A DNA stretch of 64,000 nt from Solibacillus sp040273735 (GTDB lineage Bacteria; Bacillota; Bacilli; Bacillales_A; Planococcaceae): NCBI RefSeq assembly GCF_040273735.1, contig NZ_JBELZM010000008.1:1-64000 (forward strand). Direction: 5' to 3'. Positions 54,919-63,170 of the stretch are shown here, in pieces (the first letter of the stretch is position 1; each line of letters opens with the position of its first letter). The translations under genes were made by a program, and so were the position numbers. Under the pieces are notes generated by a model. The model searched no databases. It was given only the letters and a program-made list of their open reading frames with translations, and was not told the DNA's origin.

Positions 54919-55857
54919 ATGCTAAAGCCATTAATAAAGGAATCTCACAAGAACATAGTAGACTTATGGAATATTTGTTTGCCTGACTTTAAGTTGTCGG
55001 ATCGCTTGCTTGAACAAAATACTTGGCAATCACCTTATGTTTTAGATGAAGGAAGTGCTATAAAGGAAATCGACGGGAAAGTTGCCGGAGTTGTCATTGC
55101 AAAAGTTTGGCATGAAACTCACGGCGTTTCTTTAAATAAGGAACATGGCTGGATTCAAATGCTGCTCGTGCACCCGGATTACCGTCAGCAAAAAATTGCT
55201 ACAGAACTTTATCAATATGCAGAACAGGCACTTATCAATAACGGAATAAAGAAAATTCAGTTTGGCGGAGATTTAGGACACTTATTATGCGGAGTCCCAC
55301 TAGATCAGCAGGAAGGTGTTGCGTTTGCCGAAAAGTTTGGCTTTAAGAGAGTTGTCGAAAGTGTAGACTTTACAAAGAACATAACAGAACCATTATCGCT
55401 GCCTGAAAAAAATGATGTTCAATTTGTTCTATTAGAATTAGAGGAACAACAGCAACTCATTGATTTTATGAACCAGTCTTTCCCCGGACGTTGGACTTTT
55501 GAAGCACAGGATTATTTCGCTCACGGAGGTACAGGAAGAGATTATGTCGTTGTGAAATGGAAAGATAAGATTGTTGGCTTCTGTCGTATAAATGACGAAC
55601 ATAGTGCTTGGAAGGGGCCGAACTATAATTGGGCAGAACAGTTTGACCGATTAGGTGGCATTGGTCCACTAGGAGTAAATGAAGGTTATAGAAAGTATGG
55701 CTTAGGACGTGCGGTTATTGAAGCTGCAGAATATTATTTGCAGCAACGTGGTAAAGAGACGTTCTTTATTGATTGGACAGATTTAATCGCTTTTTATGAA
55801 AAGCTTGGCTATACGATTTGGAAAGACTACGGAATATTTGTGAAGCAGGTGGACTAA
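54919..55857 (+). CDS. Protein with two GNAT acetyltransferase domains
   Basis: The 312-aa product is read from ATG 54919 after GGGGGGAAATAGG; the longer frame lies within the preceding gene. It carries two GNAT-like domains: the first has MLLVHPDYRQQKIATELYQYAEQAL, the second GPLGVNEGYRKYGLGRAVIEAAEYYLQQRGKE with the clearer acetyl-CoA loop, followed by FIDWTDLIAFYEKLGYT. Together with the GNAT next to nagA it suggests an N-acylated sugar in this island, an inference. Confidence 0.87.
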   Translation: MLKPLIKESHKNIVDLWNICLPDFKLSDRLLEQNTWQSPYVLDEGSAIKEIDGKVAGVVIAKVWHETHGVSLNKEHGWIQMLLVHPDYRQQKIATELYQYAEQALINNGIKKIQFGGDLGHLLCGVPLDQQEGVAFAEKFGFKRVVESVDFTKNITEPLSLPEKNDVQFVLLELEEQQQLIDFMNQSFPGRWTFEAQDYFAHGGTGRDYVVVKWKDKIVGFCRINDEHSAWKGPNYNWAEQFDRLGGIGPLGVNEGYRKYGLGRAVIEAAEYYLQQRGKETFFIDWTDLIAFYEKLGYTIWKDYGIFVKQVD

Positions 55858-56718
55858 ATGTGGATTTTAAGTGCTGATATCGGAGGGACAAAATTAGCGC
55901 TTGCTTTATCGAAGCAAGAACAGCCGGAAAAGTTAGTAAAGCAAATGGAAGTAAAGAGTCCCCGGCAGTCTGAATCATTATTTGAAGCAATTATTTCAGG
56001 TTTTCATAAGCTTCTGAAAGATGAAGAGGGGGACGTTATAAAAGTTGCGGTTGGTTTACCGGGAATATTAAATTTACAACAAGGGCTTGTAGTTTTTCAG
56101 CAAAACTTGCCATGGCGTAATTTTCCGCTCGTCCAAAGACTTGAAATGGTATTTCCGAAAGCTCAAGTATTTATGGAAACAGATATGATGACAGCAGCAA
56201 ATGGAGAATATAAAATCCGCCATTTTGAAAAAGAAACATTCATTTATGTCACGATCAGTACAGGAATTGCATGCTGTATTATTCATGAAGGGAAGTTTTT
56301 AAGAGGTGCCGGAATTCCCGGAGAAGTCGGTTTTTCGTTAACAAGCGCAGGTGCTTTTTTTGAAGAAGTATGTGCTGGACCTGGTTTATTAAAGAATTTA
56401 CAGCAGCATACAAATGAAGAAGAAACATTACAGCAATATTTTGACCGCTATTATGAAAAGGATGAACGTATTGTGCCGCTTATTCATGAATGGCAGCGAG
56501 AAGTCGCTCTGAAGATTCATAGTTTCATCCTATTAGTAGATCCGCATGTTGTTGTACTAGGCGGAGGAGTTATGAATCATCATCCGCAAATTGTTGATGA
56601 AATTTCCTGTTTAGTTGATCAGTATTTCAGCCTGCCATTCTTTGCACATAAAAAAGGCAGAGTGCAAGCAAGCTTAAATAAAGGTAGTGCTGGACTAATA
56701 GGTGCAGCGCTGCTATAA
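55858..56718 (+). CDS. ROK-family sugar kinase, zinc motif absent
   Basis: The 286-aa protein has the ROK N-terminal phosphate loop ADIGGTKLALAL and the catalytic aspartate as Asp109 (METDMMTAANGEY). The ROK zinc site normally reads GE-x-GH followed by CxCGxxGCxE; here residues 155-159 are GEVGF and the cysteine cluster is missing (next is FEEVCAGPGLL). A structural zinc is thus unlikely. The VVVLGGGVMNHHPQIVDEI segment is conserved. It could phosphorylate a sugar released in the cytoplasm. It is the last gene of the operon, adjacent to the previous stop. Confidence 0.85.
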   Translation: MWILSADIGGTKLALALSKQEQPEKLVKQMEVKSPRQSESLFEAIISGFHKLLKDEEGDVIKVAVGLPGILNLQQGLVVFQQNLPWRNFPLVQRLEMVFPKAQVFMETDMMTAANGEYKIRHFEKETFIYVTISTGIACCIIHEGKFLRGAGIPGEVGFSLTSAGAFFEEVCAGPGLLKNLQQHTNEEETLQQYFDRYYEKDERIVPLIHEWQREVALKIHSFILLVDPHVVVLGGGVMNHHPQIVDEISCLVDQYFSLPFFAHKKGRVQASLNKGSAGLIGAALL

Positions 56719-56723
56719 AATGT

Positions 56724-56762
56724 AAAAGAAGCAGTCAGAATTTCTTCCGACTGCTTCTTTTA
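56724..56762. terminator. Bidirectional terminator after the sugar operon
   Basis: AAAAGAAGCAGTC and GACTGCTTCTTTT form a perfect 13-bp stem. It ends both the plus-strand operon and the minus-strand ATPase gene. Confidence 0.88.
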
Positions 56763-56766
56763 CTAA

Positions 56767-57849
56767 TCAGCGAATCCGCATTTCAGTAGCCGGATCAAAG
56801 AAATGAGCTTTAGCTAAATTAAAGTTAAGTGAAAGCTCCTGCCCCATAGCAACATCTGCGTCCGCATGTATTTTCCCTACAAATTGCTGGTCATCAATTG
56901 ACGCATAAACAATCATTTCTGCACCGGTTAATTCGCTTACTTGCACTTTTGTTTTAACGACACTGCTTGAGTCTTGTTTATTGCCGTCATGAATATCTTC
57001 AGGTCGGATACCTAAAATAATTTCCCGGTTCGTATAGTTTTGTTCTTTTAAAACTTTTAATTTTTCTTCGGGAATACGAACTTTTTCGCTGGCGATTTCA
57101 AAATATTCTCCCACGACATTCCCGCGAAGGAAGTTCATAGCTGGCGAACCGATAAACCCGCCAACAAATACATTTTCAGGTGTATCGTATACTTCACGCG
57201 GTGTTCCGATTTGCTGAATGATACCATCTTTCATTACAACAATTCGTGAAGCCATCGTCATCGCTTCCGTCTGATCATGTGTAACGTATATAGTGGTCGT
57301 ATTTAAACGGTAATGGAGCTTCGTGATTTCAGAGCGCATTTGTACACGAAGTTTTGCATCCAAGTTAGATAATGGTTCGTCCATTAAAAACAGTTTCGCA
57401 TCACGAACAATGGCGCGGCCTAATGCAACACGCTGGCGCTGACCACCGGAAAGGGATTTTGGCTTTTTGTCCAATAATTCCGATAACCCTAAAATTGCAG
57501 CAGCTTCACGTACTTTTTTATCAATTTGATCTTTGGAGAATTTACGCAGCTTCAAGCCAAAAGCCATATTGTCATATACATTCATATGCGGATAAAGAGC
57601 GTAGTTTTGGAACACCATTGCAATATCACGGTCTTTTGGTTCCACTTCATTCACTCGTTTGCCCTCAATGCGTAGTTCTCCTTCGGAAATCGATTCAAGT
57701 CCTGCCACCATACGCAATGTCGTAGATTTCCCGCATCCTGAAGGACCAACAAGTACAAGGAATTCACCAGGTTCAACCTTTAAATGGAAATTTTCAACAG
57801 CTACATAGCCATCGGGATAACGTTTTACAAGATGATCAAAATCTAACAT
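56767..57849 (-). CDS. ABC transporter ATPase, MsmX/UgpC type
   Basis: The 360-aa protein has Walker A GPSGCGKSTTLRMVAG, Q-loop VFQNYALYPHMNVYDNMAFGLKLR, signature LSGGQRQRVALGRAIVRD, Walker B LFLMDEPLSNLD and the switch His in VTHDQTEAMTMASR, followed by the TOBE-type regulatory C-terminus typical of sugar ATPases. The importer at 40660-43782 lacks an ATPase, and MsmX-type proteins energise several such importers in Bacillus, so this is the likely partner. It is monocistronic. Confidence 0.9.
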   Translation of the reverse strand: MLDFDHLVKRYPDGYVAVENFHLKVEPGEFLVLVGPSGCGKSTTLRMVAGLESISEGELRIEGKRVNEVEPKDRDIAMVFQNYALYPHMNVYDNMAFGLKLRKFSKDQIDKKVREAAAILGLSELLDKKPKSLSGGQRQRVALGRAIVRDAKLFLMDEPLSNLDAKLRVQMRSEITKLHYRLNTTTIYVTHDQTEAMTMASRIVVMKDGIIQQIGTPREVYDTPENVFVGGFIGSPAMNFLRGNVVGEYFEIASEKVRIPEEKLKVLKEQNYTNREIILGIRPEDIHDGNKQDSSSVVKTKVQVSELTGAEMIVYASIDDQQFVGKIHADADVAMGQELSLNFNLAKAHFFDPATEMRIR

Positions 57850-57924
57850 AAAAAACCAGTCCCCCTTTTTTCATATTATAAAAGATTAAGAGGGAGATGC
57901 CTTTGTGCAATATGCTTAAAATTT

Positions 57925-58776
57925 TCAGGGATATTTTGTAAGTTTTTTCATTTGGGCTGCTAAATAGGCTAATAACAGGTTGTCACTGCGCTTTAAATCT
58001 AAAGAAGTCTCTTCAAAATACCGTTGTGTACGATACAACAACGTGTTGCGGTGAATATGTAATTCTTTTGCAGCTGAGGACATATTTCCATTATGGGAAA
58101 AAAGCGTTGTAATGGTAGTGATCATTTCATCATTTAAATTATAGAACAGTGTATGCTGCAAGTATTGTTGTAACGGCAGACTTAAATACAAAGGCAATAA
58201 AGTCAGGAAGCATTCAGAAAATGTATAAATCGTTTGATGTTGCCGTTCTAAAATGGCCTGAAACATTTTTTGCTCAGATGAGAAAGATTGGTGGAGCATT
58301 TCAGAAACCGGCAGTATTTGACCTATGAAAAGTTGTCCGTGCAAATAGAAGTCATTTTCCAGTATTGCAATAAAACCTTCCAGTTCTTCCCGTGAATAAT
58401 TTTTAAACAAAATAATCCAGAAAGTAGTAGGAGAAATTTCAAGAAGATAAGCATCATGCATAAAGAAAAGTTCAATAGCATACTTTAATTGCTCGGAATC
58501 ATTATTAATATGATATTGTAATATTCGAATAGAAGAATAAGTAGCCAGCTTTGGAACAACACCTTGTGTCAATAATAGTAACCAAGGATCCGTTTGCTCA
58601 CTACATTCATGATAAAAATGCTTTAAAAGTAGAGCATCTCGTTCTGTTATTTCATTTTTGGCAATTTCATACCAGCATGCATTAGGTGAATCATAAAAGA
58701 TCATAGTTGCAGAATTATGGGCTGTAGGGTATGTATTATGTTGCTTAAGGGAAGGGAATAGTTGTGCAAGTTGCAT
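57925..58776 (-). CDS. PucR/CdaR-type HTH regulator
   Basis: The 283-aa protein ends with the PucR C-terminal helix-turn-helix (LFSHNGNMSSAAKELHIHRNTLLYRTQRYFEETSLDLKRSDNLLLAYLAA). The N-terminal 200 residues have no named sensor domain. GGAGGTT precedes ATG 58776. It lies directly downstream of putP on the same strand but beyond a terminator. In B. subtilis the PucR-family protein PutR activates proline catabolism, so a similar role is reasonable here. Confidence 0.85.
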   Translation of the reverse strand: MQLAQLFPSLKQHNTYPTAHNSATMIFYDSPNACWYEIAKNEITERDALLLKHFYHECSEQTDPWLLLLTQGVVPKLATYSSIRILQYHINNDSEQLKYAIELFFMHDAYLLEISPTTFWIILFKNYSREELEGFIAILENDFYLHGQLFIGQILPVSEMLHQSFSSEQKMFQAILERQHQTIYTFSECFLTLLPLYLSLPLQQYLQHTLFYNLNDEMITTITTLFSHNGNMSSAAKELHIHRNTLLYRTQRYFEETSLDLKRSDNLLLAYLAAQMKKLTKYP

Positions 58777-58811
58777 AAAATAACCTCCATCAAAAGTTTT
58801 TCTGGATATTG

Positions 58812-58850
58812 AAAAAACGGTATATCTTATAAAAGATCATACCGTTTTTA
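58812..58850. terminator. Terminator between putP and the PucR-type gene
   Basis: AAAAACGGTAT pairs with ATACCGTTTTT, with an inner ATCTT/AAGAT extension; A- and T-runs flank both sides, so it terminates putP on the minus strand. Confidence 0.82.
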
Positions 58851-58856
58851 TTGTTA

Positions 58857-60341
58857 CTATTGCTCTTCTTTTAAAATACGCTGAGTTTCATTGAACTCTT
58901 CTTCGATTTCCGCATTTGGTTTATACGTCAACATACTTACTACGACTGCAACGACTAAACACGCGATGAAGCCAGGTACAATCTCATAAAGCATGCTTGT
59001 TAGACTTTCCGTACGTCCCCATACAAATGCAACTGCCGCACCGGCAACCATTCCGGCAAGTGCTCCGTAGTTAGTAAGCTTGCGCCAGAACAGGGAAAGT
59101 AAAATGATTGGACCGAATGCTGCACCGAAGCCGGCCCATGCGAATGCTACCAGTCCTAAAATTGTGCTTTCAGGATTCCATGCAACAATTGCCGCAATGA
59201 TAGATACGAAAAGTACAGCGACACGACCTAAAAATACATAATGTTTATCTGTCGCAGTTTTATTGAATAAAGCTTTATAAATATCTTCAATAAGTGCTGA
59301 AGAAGTAACGATTAATTGTGATGAAATTGTACTCATAACTGCTGCCAAAATTGCTGCTAGTACAATTCCTGCGATGAACGGGTGGAATAAAATCTGTCCT
59401 AATACGATAAATACCGTTTCCGGATCTTTTAATTCCGTACCTTGCTGCTGGAAGTATGCAACACCGACCAACGCTGTTGCAAGGGCACCTAGTAAACTGA
59501 AAATCATCCAGCCAATACCGATACGGCGCGCACTTTTCGTTTCTTTTACAGATGAAATCGCCATAAAGCGCACGATTATATGTGGCTGACCAAAGTAGCC
59601 AAGCCCCCATGCAAGAGAAGAAATAATAGCCGCGGCTGTCACAGTAGACGGAAGAAGGCTGAACATTTCCGGATCTACCGCTTTAATAGAATCGACTGTT
59701 TCCCCAATACCGCCTGTTAGGAAAATTCCGAAAACAGGAACAGCAATTAATGTAATAAGCATAATAAGACCTTGAATTACATCCGTATAACTAACAGCCA
59801 GGAAACCGCCAAATAAAGTGTAGGCGACAACTACAGCAGATACGAATAAAAGACCTGTATGATAATCCATTCCAAATGAGCTTTCGAAAAACTTACCGCC
59901 GGATACCATTCCGGAAGATACATAGAATGTAAAGAATACTAAAATGATAATTCCTGATGCGATACGTAATAGTTTTGTGTTATCACGTAAACGGTTATCC
60001 AAATAACTGGGAATTGTAATTGAATCCTTTGTTACTTGTGTGTAAACACGTAAACGAGGTGCTACAAGTAACCAGTTTAAATAAGCACCGACTGTTAATC
60101 CAATTGCAATCCATGCTTCCACAAGTCCTGATAAATAGATAGCACCTGGAAGTCCCATTAACAGCCATCCCGACATATCCGCTGCACCGGCACTTAATGC
60201 TGTTACAGCTGCACCAAGACCGCGCCCGCCTAACATATAGTCTGTCAGGTTGCTAGTTTTTCGGAAGGCATACCAACCGATACCGAGCATCGCAATCATG
60301 TAAAGAATAATGGCCAACAACTGATAGCTATAATCCGACAT
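58857..60341 (-). CDS. putP: Sodium/proline symporter
   Basis: The 494-aa protein is a sodium:solute symporter with about 13 helices. It has the PutP-specific stretch GGRGLGAAVTALSAGAADMSGWLLMGLPGAIYLSGL (sodium and proline site), IPSYLDNRLRD and FFTFYVSSGMVSGGKFF. It brings proline into the cell for the dehydrogenases beside it. AGGAGTTGTC precedes ATG 60341. It sits 90 bp downstream of the proline dehydrogenase gene with no clear terminator between. Confidence 0.94.
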   Translation of the reverse strand: MSDYSYQLLAIILYMIAMLGIGWYAFRKTSNLTDYMLGGRGLGAAVTALSAGAADMSGWLLMGLPGAIYLSGLVEAWIAIGLTVGAYLNWLLVAPRLRVYTQVTKDSITIPSYLDNRLRDNTKLLRIASGIIILVFFTFYVSSGMVSGGKFFESSFGMDYHTGLLFVSAVVVAYTLFGGFLAVSYTDVIQGLIMLITLIAVPVFGIFLTGGIGETVDSIKAVDPEMFSLLPSTVTAAAIISSLAWGLGYFGQPHIIVRFMAISSVKETKSARRIGIGWMIFSLLGALATALVGVAYFQQQGTELKDPETVFIVLGQILFHPFIAGIVLAAILAAVMSTISSQLIVTSSALIEDIYKALFNKTATDKHYVFLGRVAVLFVSIIAAIVAWNPESTILGLVAFAWAGFGAAFGPIILLSLFWRKLTNYGALAGMVAGAAVAFVWGRTESLTSMLYEIVPGFIACLVVAVVVSMLTYKPNAEIEEEFNETQRILKEEQ

Positions 60342-60430
60342 AAAGACAACTCCTTTATTGATAATTTTTGACTAGTTTAACATGCTTCGATAGATGGTCG
60401 TCAACGCAATAAAATATGGCGCATCTGTAC

Positions 60431-61405
60431 TTATCTATACTTTTTAGACATACGTCCAGCTAAAAATGCACCTGCTGCAACAGCTAAAATTGTATTTGTT
60501 TTTTTCGTAAATACTTGTTTTGTGACAAGAGTCAGGTTTTGCGGGCGTTCAGCTAAACGACGCATAAAGTAGCCATACCAATCATTACCAAACGGTACAT
60601 AAGTACAGAAGTTAAATCCTTCTTTTGCAAGACTCAACTGCATTTCTTTACGGAAACCATAAAGCATTTGAAACTCAAATTTATCATTCGGAATATTATG
60701 CTTTTCGACAAATTGTTTTACATGATTAATTACATTGTGGTCATGTGTTGCAATCGAAGTGAATTTGCCATGTAGTAAATGATATTCAATTTGCTCGATA
60801 AACTTGCGGTCAATATCGGCTTTATTTTGATAAGCGACAGATTCTTCTTCTTTGTAAGCACCTTTTACAAGACGTAAACGGTAATCTTTAAAACGTTCGA
60901 CATTTTCATCTGACTCGAAAAAGTATGCTTGAATTACTGTACCAACATTATCGTATTCAGCATGGATCTTTTCCAATAGCTCAAATGAAGGATGTAGACG
61001 AGCATAGTTTTCCATATCAAAATTAACAAAAATCTTATATTCATTTGCCAATGCAACGATCTCTTTCAAATTTTCATAGCTAAATTCGAAGTCAATATCC
61101 AATCCTAACTGAGAAGGTTTTAAAGAAATATGTGCATCAAGGTTTTCACTGTGAATACGTTCGATTACTGCCAAAATTTGCTCTTTTGCAGCAAGCGCAG
61201 CAGACTTCTCAAACACAAATTCCCCTAGATTATCGACAGTGCAAGAAATACCTTGTGCATTTAAATGCTTGATGCTTTCTATAACTTCATCGATATTTGT
61301 ACCTGCAACGACACTTTGCGCCCCTAGCTTAAATCCGTATTTTTGGGCTGCAGAATTTAATGTTTGATTCTCTGAAAGTGCGATAAAAAAATCTTTTAAT
61401 GACAT
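60431..61405 (-). CDS. Proline dehydrogenase
   Basis: The 324-aa monofunctional FAD enzyme oxidises proline to pyrroline-5-carboxylate. It has the (beta/alpha)8 PRODH barrel with FGNDWYGYFMRRLAERPQN, whose paired arginines hold the substrate carboxylate, and LVKGAYKEEESVAY, with the Lys-Gly-Ala-Tyr motif of the family. ATG 61405 is preferred; a TTG three codons upstream is too close to AGGGGGATT. It works with the PruA-type enzyme encoded at 63171. Confidence 0.94.
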   Translation of the reverse strand: MSLKDFFIALSENQTLNSAAQKYGFKLGAQSVVAGTNIDEVIESIKHLNAQGISCTVDNLGEFVFEKSAALAAKEQILAVIERIHSENLDAHISLKPSQLGLDIDFEFSYENLKEIVALANEYKIFVNFDMENYARLHPSFELLEKIHAEYDNVGTVIQAYFFESDENVERFKDYRLRLVKGAYKEEESVAYQNKADIDRKFIEQIEYHLLHGKFTSIATHDHNVINHVKQFVEKHNIPNDKFEFQMLYGFRKEMQLSLAKEGFNFCTYVPFGNDWYGYFMRRLAERPQNLTLVTKQVFTKKTNTILAVAAGAFLAGRMSKKYR

Positions 61406-61574
61406 TTTAATCAATCCCCCTGCGATTAAAAAAGTATTTTATTGTTATTGAGGTGAGTATAAAACAAAAAATTCAAAAAAGGAAACAAATTTTGAGAGGT
61501 TTAGTGTTTACTAGTAGGAAAAGCGAGAAATAGCAACGGTTTTTGCTGTAAAAAAATTTTGCTGAAATACTTTA

Positions 61575-61588
61575 TTAAAACGTTTACA
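61575..61588 (-). promoter_or_regulatory. Possible CcpA (cre) site upstream of proline dehydrogenase
   Basis: On the minus strand the sequence is TGTAAACGTTTTAA, which matches the cre consensus TGWNANCGNTNWCA except for one base near the end. It lies about 170 bp upstream of the gene. Catabolite repression of proline use is known in Bacillus; the site itself is a prediction. Confidence 0.35.
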
Positions 61589-61616
61589 TGCTCTAAAAAA
61601 CATCATTTATAAAACA

Positions 61617-61633
61617 TGCATTATAATAATGCA
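61617..61633. promoter_or_regulatory. 17-bp dyad (possible operator), site 1
   Basis: TGCATTATAATAATGCA is a perfect dyad (TGCATTA, 3-nt centre, TAATGCA) in the 301-bp gap between the proline dehydrogenase and EBP-like genes. A similar element occurs twice upstream of the P5C dehydrogenase gene. Confidence 0.5.
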
Positions 61634-61644
61634 CTTTGTAAAAT

Positions 61645-61675
61645 GAAAAACAGACCCACATAGAGAGGGTCTGTT
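61645..61675 (-). terminator. Terminator of the EBP-like regulator gene
   Basis: AACAGACCC and GGGTCTGTT (61649-61657, 61667-61675) pair; on the minus strand the stem is followed by TTTTTCATTTT. It lies 32 bp downstream of the regulator stop. Confidence 0.85.
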
Positions 61676-61706
61676 AAATGGTAATTAATAGAATATATTT
61701 CCAATT

Positions 61707-63002
61707 TCACTTGCGTTTTAACCGGTATTGTAAACCTTGACGGTGGATGCCTAGTGCTTTAGCTGTTTGTGAAATATTTCCGTCATTCAGCTGTAAGGCA
61801 TGTGAAATATAATAATCTTCAACTTTACGCATATATTCATCAAGAGGCTGCAATGTTTGTCCGGAGAAGTCAAATAATTTTTGTTGCTCTGAAGTAGTTG
61901 GCTCGGCTTGCTGGAGCTTCCACTTGAAATATGCTGGAATATGTATAAGTTCCACATATTCTTCTGTTGTAAGTAGTGCACTAATATCATCGAGTAGTAC
62001 TTCAAGTTCTTTTAAATTTCCTGGCCAGTCATAATTCAGAAATATTTCTTCGATTTCTGGTGCTAGACCTTTTACCGGGCTGCCATATGCAATACGTCGA
62101 CGAGCAAAATAATCGTCCACGAAAGGTTTAATATCTTCTCGGCGCTCACGCAATGCCGGTACTTGAATTGTTAAGTTAGAAAATAAGTAATACAGATTTT
62201 TGGAAAGGTGACCTTTCTGGATTAAGTCAATCGGATCTTCACCAATACTTGCAATAAATACATGGTTACGTTCGGAATGTTTCTCCAGAAGCTCCACGAT
62301 ACGGTTCTGTGCTTCATCTGATAAAAATTCAATCCGCTCGGCAAAAAACGTATAGTTTTTTTCCTCGGCAATATATTTTTCAATCTGAGCGAGTAATGTT
62401 TCTTCATTGCGGCGGCAAATAAGTGTAATAAAGCGTTCGTTTTTTTCTGCCAGCTCATGGTGAATACCTTCCGCAATCATATCTTTCCCTGTCCCTGATT
62501 CACCGACTAGCATGACCGGAATACGACCTAGCGCTGCAATTTTGGCTTGCTGGATAACTTGCTTCATCAATTTTGAGACAGCGGTAATAATATCAAAAGT
62601 TAATGGAGCACCGTAACGACTTAAAGGACGGTCCATCAAAAACTCCTGCTGTGTAATATCGCGGGAAAATTGAATAGCGATTTTCGTACCGTCATTTAGG
62701 GTATATGGATAATAGTCATTCATCATTGTCACTTCTTCGCCACGGGCATTCCAGAACGTTTGCTTAATATGTTTGAAACTTTGACCCGAGGCTAAAACTT
62801 TTTGCAGCATATTTTGCTCCAAATTAAAGTCGAGTGACTGTGATAAAAAGCGCTGCGTAATTTGTTCAAGTGATTCACCAGTAAGTTCGCGCATTTTTTT
62901 GTTGTAAACGATGACTCGTCCATTTTCGTCAATAGCGCAAAGACCGGTTTCTATTTTTTCAATCATAAATTCAAAAACACTAGAGAGATCTAGTTGATTC
63001 AT
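61707..63002 (-). CDS. Sigma-54-activator-like regulator with degenerate AAA+ domain
   Basis: The 431-aa protein has an N-terminal PAS domain (about residues 8-115), a RocR/NtrC-type AAA+ domain (about 140-370) and a Fis-type HTH (NDGNISQTAKALGIHRQGLQYRLKRK). Walker A is intact (GESGTGKD, 167-174), but the GAFTGA loop that touches sigma-54 is absent, the Walker B position reads TFFAERI without the usual Asp-Glu, and the arginine-finger segment is LSKNLYYLFSNL. It is thus unlikely to remodel sigma-54 holoenzyme and may act at sigma-A promoters like TyrR. Its place between PRODH and P5CDH genes suggests control of proline catabolism. Confidence 0.85.
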   Translation of the reverse strand: MNQLDLSSVFEFMIEKIETGLCAIDENGRVIVYNKKMRELTGESLEQITQRFLSQSLDFNLEQNMLQKVLASGQSFKHIKQTFWNARGEEVTMMNDYYPYTLNDGTKIAIQFSRDITQQEFLMDRPLSRYGAPLTFDIITAVSKLMKQVIQQAKIAALGRIPVMLVGESGTGKDMIAEGIHHELAEKNERFITLICRRNEETLLAQIEKYIAEEKNYTFFAERIEFLSDEAQNRIVELLEKHSERNHVFIASIGEDPIDLIQKGHLSKNLYYLFSNLTIQVPALRERREDIKPFVDDYFARRRIAYGSPVKGLAPEIEEIFLNYDWPGNLKELEVLLDDISALLTTEEYVELIHIPAYFKWKLQQAEPTTSEQQKLFDFSGQTLQPLDEYMRKVEDYYISHALQLNDGNISQTAKALGIHRQGLQYRLKRK

Positions 63003-63078
63003 GCGGTGTAACCCCCTCCATTTTATTTTAGCATGGGAATGTCAAAATGAGATAATTTGCGTAATTTAGAAAAAATAA

Positions 63079-63107
63079 TTGATTTAAGCATTATTATATT
63101 GCATAAT
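63079..63107 (+). promoter_or_regulatory. Sigma-A promoter of P5C dehydrogenase gene
   Basis: TTGATT (63079-63084) and CATAAT (63102-63107) are 17 bp apart. No GG-N10-GC (-24/-12) sigma-54 element is visible in the region. The spacer and -10 are overlapped by dyad site 2. Confidence 0.6.
63087..63103. promoter_or_regulatory. 17-bp dyad (possible operator), site 2
   Basis: AGCATTATTATATTGCA agrees with site 1 at 14 of 17 positions and overlaps the P5C dehydrogenase promoter spacer, a repressor-like position. Confidence 0.45.
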
Positions 63108-63130
63108 TCAAATTAAGAAACATAATATGA

Positions 63131-63147
63131 TGCAAAAAAATATTGCA
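63131..63147. promoter_or_regulatory. 17-bp dyad (possible operator), site 3
   Basis: TGCAAAAAAATATTGCA has the same 17-bp length and TGCA ends as sites 1 and 2, 44 bp (about four helical turns) after site 2, between the promoter and the ribosome binding site. Confidence 0.45.
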
Positions 63148-63170
63148 CTTAATATCGGAGGTAATGATAA

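Noticed and set aside
63003..63170. Sigma-54 promoter for the P5C dehydrogenase gene
   Set aside because: No GG-N10-GC at -24/-12 spacing; a sigma-A promoter fits instead.
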